Shown piece by piece: positions 10,441 through 19,621 of a stretch of DNA of 26,322 bases; the stretch's first letter is position 1, and each line of letters starts with the position of its first letter. The position numbers and the translations under genes are program-made. The notes beneath the pieces were generated by a model. That model was not told the origin of the DNA, made no database searches, and was given only the letters and a program-made list of their open reading frames with translations. Origin of the DNA: Hysterium pulicare CBS 123377 (lineage: Eukaryota > Ascomycota > Dothideomycetes > Hysteriales > Hysteriaceae); NCBI GenBank assembly GCA_000467715.1, contig AJFK01000012.1, forward strand, positions 1-26,322, given 5' to 3'.

Positions 10441-12646
10441 ATGGAACACCAGAGGTGTTACATTTACGAACCACCTACACAGGAAGAAAGAGCATCGAAA
10501 CGCCGTCGAATCGCAACGCCAGTGCAACAAGCCCTCCGAGAGCAGACCTATCGAGAATTATGGTCTATTCAAGAACAACGAATTAAGGTAAGCTTCATAA
10601 TTCAGTCTACTATTAACAACACTAAATGAAGCAGGATACGCTGGAAGAAGCCGACAGAACAACACTTGAGAACATTGCCAATTTCATATCCGCCACTCCC
10701 CTAGCCCATGATCAGGAGCTACGTTCTGTTCCAACCGGATTGATCATTGCTGGCCCCAGCATTGCTTCTCATGGCTCTTTCTTTGGGCGTCTAGGCAACA
10801 AAGTTTCAAATGATAGAAATAGCACCTTCGTTCTACTAAATTCTGGCGAGTGTCCAAATTTAAAAACGCTCTTGAAAAATCTGATCAAAAAGGCTTCGTC
10901 TCGCATCGAGGACGATGAAGACGAGGAAACTGGGCGAAATGCGAGTCTATCAAGGCATGGCCCAAAGCTGCTTGATTTTGACCTTGGTCTGCTCCAGGAT
11001 TGGCATAGTAAAAGTCAAGTAAAGAATATTGTGGTTGCATTTCAGGATAGCGAAGCTTTCGATGCCATTTTACTTGCTGAAACCATCGAATTATTCCAGT
11101 AAGGAGTCTTCCATGTCATTCAAGACGCGACTGACATTCAGTAGCACCTGGCTCGACCGCCTACCATTTGTTCTATTATTCGGAATTGCAACATCTTCGG
11201 AGAGCTTCGAAGACAGATTGTCTGGAAGAGCTTTACATTACTTAGAAGGGGAAAAGTTCAATGTCACGCAGTCCGATGAAATCGTCGAGAAATTGTTCAA
11301 TGCAACGATTTGCGGTTCAGATATATCGCTTCGCGTTGGCCCTCATCTCAGCAGACGAGTTCTCGAGAGGCAGAAAGATCATGTGCAGAGCGTACAAGAT
11401 TTTTCTGATGGTCTCAAATACGCGTACATGTCTCATTTCTATGCGAATAAACTGAGCGTCTTTCTAAACCATGATCTCGATTTTGATGCAGTACCACCAG
11501 ACGTGTTCGAGGCGGCAAGAAACCTTCCTTCCTTTCGCAGGTAAGAAATACCTTAATTATCATGCCATCTGTCTCTGCTGACCCAGACATAGATGGGTTG
11601 AGGGGTTGTTGGATGATGACCGTACTCAAGAGGTACGTAAGCTCCTGGATTCCAATCAATACCTCTTCGACAATATCAAGGAACATATCGAAACTGGAAA
11701 ACAGTCGCTATCCGATCTCAGCTATGCGAGTGTCGTCCTAGCAACTATACGGGACTGTCTTCAGATGACGCCGCACGTGCTCAATTCCTCAATATGGATC
11801 CGCGCAGCTTCTGGAGAAATGAACGGATCACCACTCATCCGCGAAACCTTGCTATCCATCAAGAAAGTATCCTCAGATAAGTTGGCACAATTGCTGGAAT
11901 CTCTGGCGACACTCGAGAGTTCTGATTTGCCGCTTGACCTGTTAGCAGGTCGAGAAGACCTCAAAAGACTGATCGAGAAGAACACGACGGCCGCGCCGCT
12001 CAGAAGTCAGCACGACGTCCGAAACAACAGCCTGAGGACTACTGTTGTTGCGCAAAAGGTCGAACTGAGCAAGCAAAAAGCTGCACTTTCGGAACAAGAT
12101 AAGGCCTATTCCGAACTTGTTAACCGCTTTCACAATGACATCGAAGACTACTTTACTCGCACTTTTATCGACCCAAAAAGCCTGTTCCTTTCCGAAATTT
12201 TGATGTACGACCTCAAGACTCCGCATTCAGAGGTCTTCAATCCCAGACCGCGTTTTGCTGTAGAACGCGCTCTCGCGTCGCCGCATGACTATCTTAACTG
12301 TGATTGCTGTGGGGATACAGATGGTGGTCGTGACTCGGAGGGCGCGTTATCTGCGACCCAGCCGGCAACAGCTATCCTGTACCAGCTATACCTGGAATCA
12401 GGCTCGCTCATCAACGTTAGCGATCTATGGTCGGCATTCAATGCCATTATGGCAGACGAGGACGAAGGTGCTGAATCCACCACAATGTAAGTCCCTGAAG
12501 GCATCTTTTAACTTGCAGGCAGTATTGACCATCTTCACAGGGCACTCTTCCAACGAGCACTAGCAGAGCTCAAATATCTCGGACTAGTCAAACCGAGTAG
12601 AAAGAAAACTGATCACATCTCGAAGATGATGTGGAAGGGTCTTTGA
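10441..12646 (+). CDS. ORC3: Origin recognition complex subunit 3
   Basis: Five exons (10441-10587, 10635-11098, 11142-11540, 11593-12486, 12541-12646) give 669 aa, a normal length for fungal Orc3. Introns are 43-54 bp with GTAAG donors, and all phases close. The Orc3 N-terminal domain shows Leu-Ile-Ile-Ala-Gly-Pro-Ser-Ile-Ala-Ser-His near residue 90. Later comes a Phe-His-Ser-Thr-Trp-Leu-Asp-Arg-Leu-Pro-Phe-Val segment across intron 2. The C-terminal winged-helix region has Arg-Ala-Leu-Ala-Ser-Pro-His-Asp-Tyr-Leu and Leu-Tyr-Leu-Glu-Ser-Gly, and the last exon ends in a basic segment. Orc3 is a structural AAA-related subunit of the nuclear complex that marks origins and loads MCM helicase. 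It overlaps no gene but ends 42 bases from the stop of the convergent BNA1. Its stop is UGA followed by CUA. The acceptor of intron 3 is ambiguous (11586 or 11592; both keep frame). Confidence 0.95.
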
Positions 12647-12688
12647 CTACACTACACGTATATTAATACATTACCTCCTCTCGGCCCG

Positions 12689-13542
12689 TCATTTCTTCCT
12701 CGGAGCAACATCGCACAACGCCCCACAATTCTTACACGTTCTCGCCTCCTTATCCTCTTTAAATTTATTCACCGCATCCTTGATCTGTGTACCCAAATCC
12801 GTACAGTGGAAGCTCGCCTCATGTACCTTCTCCCCGCAATCCTGGCAGTACCACCTTAACTTGTCTATGCTATCCTTGGGGCGATGTTGCTCTAATACTA
12901 TGCCGACGGTATTGGCGAAGCGGATAGGATTATGTGGTGTGTTCGGTGGTAAAAGAAACATCTCGCCCTCATTGATGTGGAAGTCACGGAATTTGCCTTC
13001 GTCTACGGTTTTCAGGAGCATGGAGCCCCTATACTGGTAGAACCATTCTGCGGTTTCGTTTACGTGGTAGTCTGTTCGTTCGTTGGGGCCGCCAACGATC
13101 TGATAGGGGTGAGTTGTTGGTCGCGTTGGGGTTGGTATGAGGTGGTAACAGTATGTGAAGGATTCGTACCATTACTGTGACATCGTCGTTGTAGACGCAG
13201 TAGTTGTTGATAGGAGGTTTTAACATATGTGAATTCTCCTCTATCCTATAAACCGTTATATGTAAGTATTAGAGTAGGGGTAAAAATGCAAAAACTAAGT
13301 GTGGATTTGGACTTCTCCTATTCTAGGATATAGCTTAAAGGTATTCTTTGGGGTTATGAAAATACGTGAACTGGCTCTTAAGAGAAATACCCATACCATT
13401 TTGGGATGTTCAAAGGGCTAGCAAGAGCTCTTGTGGCATTTGTGGATGAGAATGCGCGGCGTGATGCGGTTGGAAAGGATAGAGGTCTCCAAGCCAGCGG
13501 AGCCTGTCTAAAAATACGAATACTAGGTCGTACGAACTGCAT
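12689..13542 (-). CDS. BNA1: 3-hydroxyanthranilate 3,4-dioxygenase with mitochondrial-presequence-like N-terminus
   Basis: Three reverse-strand exons (13397-13542, 13170-13245, 12689-13099) give 210 aa; introns are 151 and 70 bp. The enzyme opens the ring of 3-hydroxyanthranilate in the kynurenine route to quinolinate and NAD. The conserved start Asn-Ile-Pro-Lys-Trp is split by intron 1. The cupin metal ligands are visible as His86, Glu92 and His130, in Asp-Tyr-His-Val-Asn-Glu-Thr-Ala-Glu and Pro-Asn-Thr-Pro-His-Asn-Pro. Two Cys pairs (Cys-Gln-Asp-Cys, Cys-Lys-Asn-Cys) near the C-terminus form the rubredoxin-like iron site seen in fungal and bacterial enzymes. Relatives are usually about 175-190 aa. 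The extra ~40 residues have 7 Arg, no acidic residue, and Arg-Arg-Ala-Phe-Ser-Ser, which fits the R-3 presequence cleavage pattern. Met1 is the only ATG that includes the conserved start. Confidence 0.93.
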
Positions 13543-13839
13543 GGTAGGAATATTCACCTTGATGAGGATAAAGACATGATAACAAAGGGAAGTGAGAACT
13601 TGTATATATAGATGATGAGAAATAAGTTGAGCTTTAGAACCGCGGCCGGCGCACACTTCCTCCCCCGCCCCCGCTATCAAAGCTCCCAGCGGTCCGACTC
13701 GAGGGCCGGAGCTAGCAGCGAGTGAGTGTCTTGCGACAGCAGTGAAACAACAACTCTCAACACCACCTCTCACTTCCAGAACACCAATTTCCTCCTCTTC
13801 ACAGATCTCATATACTCCGAGCACTTGCACAAAGCCAAA
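13543..13839. promoter_or_regulatory. Divergent promoter shared by BNA1 and the copper transporter
   Basis: Only 297 bases separate the two start codons. A TATATATA at 13603-13610 lies about 61 bases before the BNA1 ATG on its strand. The transporter side has a GC-rich stretch (about 13640-13705) and a long CA/CT-rich leader without ATG near the start. I do not see an evident copper-response (Mac1-like) motif. Confidence 0.55.
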
Positions 13840-14606
13840 ATGGATCACTCGCACATGGATCACGGCGACATGGACATGGGCCACGGCCGCGGACATCAGT
13901 GCAACATGAACGTACGATAAAGCTCCGGAACGTGCTTGGGTGGAACTCCGCTGACCAGAAGCTGCGATTCGTAGATGCTTTTCACATGGGACACGAATGA
14001 TCTTTGCATCGTCTTCCACGGATGGCACGTTACCGGCACGGGCTCCTTGATCTTTTCCCTCCTCGGCATAATCTTGCTTACGGCAGGCTATGAGGCTGTG
14101 AGGGAGATATCGAGGCGGTATGAATCGTATGCGAGCTCACAAAGGGGTCAACAAGATATGGGAAGTGAGTTTTGCCCATCTCATTTCCAAAAAAAACTAC
14201 ACACCGTTTGCTCTAGGGTGCTTTGAAAGCATGGGACGAGGGTGTATTTCTTTCTGTATCCCCACACTACGAATACATGCTGAGAGGAGCGGCAATATAA
14301 AGATCAAACCACAGATGAATCGAGCTCATTACTTTGGTCAGGGAGGTCGGTTGCGGTTCAAGAGCAGAGAAGTAAGATCATCAAGGCTGTTTTGTACGCC
14401 GTTCAGATCTTCTACTCGTTCTTCATTATGTGAGTAGTCCCACCTCTCTGTTATCCACGGAGGCTCAGGTCATTGATGCTGGCTGCAGGTTGCTGTTTAT
14501 GACATACAATGGTTGGGTTATGATCTCTGTAGCTATTGGGGCTTTTGTCGGTTATTTGCTCTTCAGCAGCAATACTACTGCTACCAAGTCGGCGGCGTGC
14601 CACTAA
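13840..14606 (+). CDS. CTR-family copper transporter, with an apparent one-base frame break
   Basis: Proposed exons are 13840-13911, 13975-14164, 14217-14241, 14285-14429 and 14489-14606. The N-terminus is Met/His-rich (repeated Met-Asp-His, Gly-His-Gly), the copper-binding ectodomain of Ctr high-affinity Cu(I) importers. Exon 2 has the first membrane helix and Ala-Gly-Tyr-Glu-Ala-Val-Arg-Glu. Exons 4-5 encode the Met-Leu-Leu-Phe-Met helix (Met-x3-Met motif across intron 4), a Gly-x3-Gly-type third helix and a final Cys-His, as in fungal Ctr2/Ctr4-type proteins. Exons 3-5 join in one frame, and exon 2 starts in the expected frame. However, the end of exon 2 must be read one base shifted (from about 14128) to reach exon 3. 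I found no splice choice that repairs this without losing conserved sequence. A sequencing error, a natural frameshift or an unusual splice are possible. Confidence 0.82.
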
Positions 14607-15227
14607 GGGATGCGCTGTTGTGCATACGGTTCTATGAAAGCTGGACGTTGCATTGTTGGAAGAGGCGCTTGAGATCAACGCTATGATTTTCATATGGTTA
14701 CGTTTTGTGCATAGGGATGACGGCCGCGGAGCAACTTTTTAAATATCTTCAGCCCTCTAAAGCATATTCAAACTACACTGAAGACTTAACAATGGTATAG
14801 GCGAAGTTATTCATGTTATGGTTCCTCAATGGGGCAGTGCTTAGTTGCAGTGTTCAAAGTGGTTGGTAGGACTTTTGATTCACAATGATCACTTCAGAAA
14901 AGGCTCATGACGGAAGTCTAGATACGCATAGCTAGGAAAAAGAATTTAATTATCTTACTTAGATACTCTCAACGGCTTTTAGATGGTCATCTGAAGACTT
15001 AATGCCATTGGTACCATGACAGCAACTATCTCTCTAGCCCAGAGCAGACGTCCTTTTAGAACGATCAAGCTTTCACTATTGGAAATTTCCCAATGACAAT
15101 TTTTTTGGATTTAATTTATACTCACCCTCCAAAAGCAGAGCAGGGGATCTTACAACCAATCTACCTCTAGATAGAGAAAACGATCATCCATCACGAGACT
15201 CCGCCATCCTGACCCCACATCACGGTC
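14607..15227. other. Convergent 3' region between the copper transporter and dehydrogenase genes
   Basis: This 620-base spacer lies between two converging genes. It is AT-rich, and the decamer CTGAAGACTTAA occurs twice (around 14780 and 14993), each time followed within a few bases by CAATGG or GCCATTGG. No gene is evident. Confidence 0.5.
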
Positions 15228-16919
15228 CTAATACCCTCTATCCCTATCAACCAAATTCACAAACTTCTCCCCCTTCTCCCTTCTCCTCAGATTCTCCTGC
15301 AAGACCTGAAACGCCCTCTCTGCATACAAGACCGTGTTCCCACTGACATGGGGAGTGATCAGCACGTTAGGTGCGCTCCACAGCGGATCGTCTGAAGGCA
15401 AGGGCTCTGGGTCAGTGACATCGAGCGCTGCGCCGCGCAGCTTGTCTGCGTGCAGGGCATCGACGAGGGCGGGCTGGTCGATGATCTTACCACGGGAGAT
15501 ATTGGCGATGTAGGTTTTGTGCGGGTTGGTTTTGGCGAGGAGATCGAATTCGGGGGTGCTGAGGAGGTGGGTTGTGTCCTTCCTGTTGGGGCACGGAGGG
15601 TCAGTGTATAGATATGAAAAATAGATGATAGAGTAAGATTTTAAAAAGGCGGTAGAGAGTTACGAGTGCGCCATTGGATATGTTCGATTTTATTGAGGCT
15701 TTGGTCCACTTACGTGAGTGGCACACTGATAACCAGCAAGTCGATGTCCTGTTTCAGAAACTGGTGTAAGTTCTCTTTATCCAGCCCACTGTACCATGCG
15801 CTGGGAATCGAGCCATCGGGATCGCCGGTACCAGGTACAATGAAGCCTTTATCCTTTTTGGAATCTGGTGTTTTACGTGGCGATGCGGTATACGCGATTA
15901 CGTCCATGCCCATAGCTTTGGCCACGCGAGCCACTGTGGCACAGAAGTTGTCAGTGAACAAAACCATAGGTTACAGTCTGTGCCGGAAACAATATCGCGA
16001 GTTGGTCATGTAGCAAAATCTAGAGGATTCAGGATGCGCATCCTGGCGCCTGGAGGATGGCGCAACGTCGAAACGCCACAACCCTGTTGTGCGGGAAGGA
16101 ACAGATGCGTTTTCGGGGAGCCCGATTTGAAACATTCTGGAACAGCCTTCGAAGATACAATGCCGATTCTTCGACTGGGGCAGGAATTGGCGAATAATTT
16201 GGGGCCAGTTCACATAAGGGAATCAAATAATCAACTGACCTTGACGACCGATACTACCATATCCCAAAACTCCAACTCTTTGCCCCACCAGATCTCTGAC
16301 ACTCTTTGTATGCTTCTTGTCCCAATCGTGCTTCTTCTGCGCGTCGTGCAGGGCGTTGTAGTAATGGCTTTGGACTAGGGTGGTCATAATGACCCATTCC
16401 GAGATCTGAGGGCCGTGTACGCCAGACGCAGATGCGAGAGGTATTTTCGAGTCCGTATAGATTGGATGATGCTGTATCTGGTTTGTGCCGGCAGAGAAGA
16501 ATTGGATGAGGGAAAGATTCGGTGCGTGTGAGGCATCTTTGGGGAGAAATGAACCGGTTGCGAGGACGTTGGCACGTTTGATAAGGTCTAGAAAGTTGCC
16601 AACAATTATCAGATTTGTCCAAGTGGACGATAATTGATTGGGATCTCTATGGCTTGAACAGATGCTGACGAGAAAGGGAAGGGAATACAAGCGCTGGTGG
16701 AGAGAACGAAGACATCGAAAAGCAGAGAAGGTCGTCTTTGACTCAATTACCTTCGGGAACATAGTCTATCTTGTGTTGATCTCGAAAAGCTCCAGTAGTA
16801 TGTATATACTTCACTTCAAGCTTAGGATTCTCCTCCTTGATTTCTTTCAAGACCTTTTCGGCCGCTGATTCGGGCCATGGCAAGACGCAGAGCAACAGCT
16901 CCTCAGGACCACCTCCCAT
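15228..16919 (-). CDS. D-isomer-specific 2-hydroxyacid dehydrogenase (NAD(P)-dependent)
   Basis: Four reverse-strand exons (16751-16919, 16240-16587, 15714-15933, 15228-15582) give 363 aa. The Rossmann motif Gly165-Tyr-Gly167-Ser-Ile-Gly170-Arg-Gln sits at the exon 2/3 junction. The catalytic triad of the family is complete: Arg276 in Ile-Ser-Arg-Gly-Lys, Glu305 in Asp-Pro-Glu-Pro-Leu-Pro, and His324 in Thr-Pro-His-Val-Ser-Gly. These enzymes interconvert 2-oxo acids and D-2-hydroxy acids, such as glyoxylate/glycolate or hydroxypyruvate/glycerate; the substrate cannot be read from sequence. An insert of about 35 residues after the dinucleotide-binding helix (Ser-Pro-Arg-Lys-Thr-Pro) is typical of a fungal subgroup. 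The introns are unusually long for this window (163, 306 and 131 bp). Confidence 0.93.
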
Positions 16920-19621
16920 ATTGGCAAAGAATAACGTCAAAGTAGCTGAGCTGAGAGAGAATATGCAGGTGTACGGAAGTCAAAGAATGCACAATAATGA
17001 AGCTGATCGTGAATTATAACAGTGGCGTATGCGATAGACAGGATGCTGTTCTGAGTGACGTTCGATTACCAATCAATCATCTAAGTGTGACATTCTCGAG
17101 ATTGATGATTGACTCTCCAGAATAAGCCGGAGGCACGAGTTCAAGCGGCTTTTATGAGCCAAATCCGTAGTCGTTGAATCCTCTCGAACTTCGCGTCAAC
17201 GTCACCGATAATTGCGTCTTTTATACGGCAACTTATCGATAAGCTTCGGTGGCTGCTGGAATGGGATCCGGTTCGCTTCATTTCTCGCGTCTCTCAATTC
17301 AAACGTGTTCTGGCGTTTTTCGTCGTCGATAAAGAATGCGTTTCTTTGATTTCTTGTTGCTCTCCTGTCAACCTAAGTGTGCTCAACGTCGATTTCTTTT
17401 CTACTGACCCGAAGGAACCTGCGTAAATAGATGAACTTCGCCCATGTTAATCCTGCTATGTTTAATCGGACTTCATCATTCTTACGTCCCGTTATCCCAC
17501 ATTGCAGCGTTGCGGCATTGCGGCATTCAGCATGAAAACTGCATGTCCAGAGGTCTTATTTGTTGTCGCTTGCTGAGAACTCGAAGTTTTGACTCCGAGT
17601 GGGAGTCCTGGCAGTGGCCTCAGCCTCGTTATGATGGCTCCTGAAGTACGCGACAACGAACATTTTTCTATGGGACTTCTACTTGTTGCACATAAATTTT
17701 CTCTTATGGCTACATTACTCTCAAGTCAGCCTAACGATTCTCCATTCATTCAAGCCTGTCCCTATTGTCCCAGACTGTGGAATATCCAGTCCTTCTCAGC
17801 AATACCTTCCTCTTTCTGTGCCTAATCATCTATCATGGTGAGGAATGTCCCAACTTCCCCACAATGCATGGACGCGCCTTCAGTACATCCGCTGTCAGTA
17901 TCAGTTCATGCACAAGGGACCTGCATTTGTACCACCACGCAAAACTCCCCCTGGTCTCCTCCAAAACCGGTGAACTACACCAGGAAGTTGACAGGCAGAG
18001 GGGTTTGCAGAGAGCAGATGCACAGTACTGTACATCGCTTGCGCATGGCTAATATATTCGAACTTTCCACTCTCGAGGAGTTGTGAAACCTGCGCATAAC
18101 CATAGATATCAGTGCATATGTACACGTATGGTATGCATTATCACACAGCATATCTCATATAAAAAACCTCACTCTATAAAGCACCCGAAACCTAAATCGC
18201 TTAATAAATATTCCGTATATTATGGTACCTGCATATGACCCATTTCGCTCAAGTGAACTCTTTAACCGGCAAAGGCATGGTCAAAGCAAAATAACATGTA
18301 CGTTGTCGAAAGCGGAGAAGTTCGGTACCGGCAACCCGAAAATAGCCACCGGCAAGCTCAACCGCCATGGTAGCGAGGCGGAGGACAACACGAGTCGGAC
18401 TCGTGGGTGCGAATTTCCGCGCGTGGTTGCAACGAGGTCTTGGACCGGGGGTTGGGAAGGTCGGGACGGGCGGGGCGGCTGGAGAAATATACGGAGCACA
18501 CCTCGGTACCACGCACTACCAAGTTCCCAGAGCAGAAAATCTCTCACGAGCTTGCTGTGCCGCACGCTGTTTTTGTCTTGTAACGGCGCCGTTGTACTTG
18601 CTCCGTATGCTCATTTAACGATCCAATTTGGTTTGTGTCAAGACTTTTTGAAATTTGATGTCAGCAGGACTGGAGCTTGACAGGTATGGGTATGCTTGCA
18701 TTGTGGTACAAACGGCGGGACCCATGAATAGTCGCACAAGATCAGGGGTAACTTTTTCTGCCCTGCCAAGGATCCTTCCCCAGGGCACGGCACTTCATTA
18801 TTGTTGCATTTACCCAGATCGTGAGCAGTGAAGCCACCGTTTCAAGATTTTTAGCGACAAGGTGAAGATCGTGATTCTCCGCTTGCATTCCTTCTAGAAA
18901 GTGCTTCATGCAAGCGTGGGTTTTATTCTACAGTTTTTGAGGCGTTTGGGAGGCCTGTGAATATGTACAGGATAATGTCGTGTGACATTGCTCGAGTGAG
19001 AAGGCTCCCCTTTTGGGACCGGAGTAAGAAAAGGTAAGGAGGCTTGCGAGAAGGAAGCGGTGGTGAATTTTGCCTTATAGGCAGGCCCTGTCACGGCAGG
19101 GAGAGTGCTCGTACTAATGAGCAAGCGAGCGGCTGGTGAAGTATACTGTAAAAAGTTGGTTGAAATGAAGGACGCAAAGCAAAGGTCGAAGTTGAGGTTT
19201 AGTGAAGGATCCGATAATAGCCATCCCGTAACAGCCATCCCGAATAACCATCCCGTAATAACACCGACGCTATGATTAATCCAATTCCGTGAGGTCGAAT
19301 AGTACAAATAGATCCTCATCCAAGCCAGCCAGGTTCTTTGGATGCCAGTATCGTGGTTGGTGGAGAAGGGGAGATCGCTTCTTTGCGTCTCGGGTATATT
19401 AAAACAACTCGCGGAGCCGCGCATCTCGGGCGGCTCAATAAAGGTCAAATAGCACTTTTTTGTCGATCCGATCCGGGATTTTGTCAACGAGTCCTGCATC
19501 CTCGTGACTGGCAAGAAAGTTATGTTGTATGCATATCCAATGTCCAACTCCAATGTCACTTATAAAAATCCAAGCTTCGGAAAATCTCGTTCCAGTCTTT
19601 TGCCTAGGATATATTAATGCC
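16920..19621. other. 2.7-kb gene-poor spacer
   Basis: This region holds the promoter of the reverse-strand dehydrogenase and the 3' region of the reverse-strand receptor. The longest frame (18906-19559, reverse, 217 codons) has no recognisable domain and includes a tandem repeat, so I do not call it a gene. Several small frames around 17.8-18.7 kb also lack support. GCGGCATT is repeated near 17510-17526. Confidence 0.5.
19219..19258. repeat. Three-copy short tandem repeat around CCATCCCG
   Basis: CCATCCCG recurs at 19221, 19235 and 19248 (spacing 14 and 13 bases), with similar AT-rich spacers (TAACAG, AATAA, TAATAA). It is a small degenerate tandem array in non-coding DNA. Confidence 0.75.

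Noticed and set aside
13543-14028. Upstream part of a 216-codon reverse frame leading into BNA1
   Set aside because: The frame runs antisense to the copper transporter exons and the shared promoter, has no domain, and precedes a better start at 13542 that opens a presequence-like leader.
14098-14216. Alternative 119-bp intron (donor GTGAGG) that would restore frame in the copper transporter
   Set aside because: It keeps phase but removes the Val-Arg-Glu-Ile-Ser-Arg-Arg-Tyr segment that is typical of the family after the first helix. I consider a frame break more likely, though RNA-seq could prove otherwise.
18906-19559. 217-codon open frame on the reverse strand downstream of the receptor
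   Set aside because: There is no recognisable domain, the composition looks random, and part of it is generated by the CCATCCCG tandem repeat. It could be reconsidered if transcript data exist.
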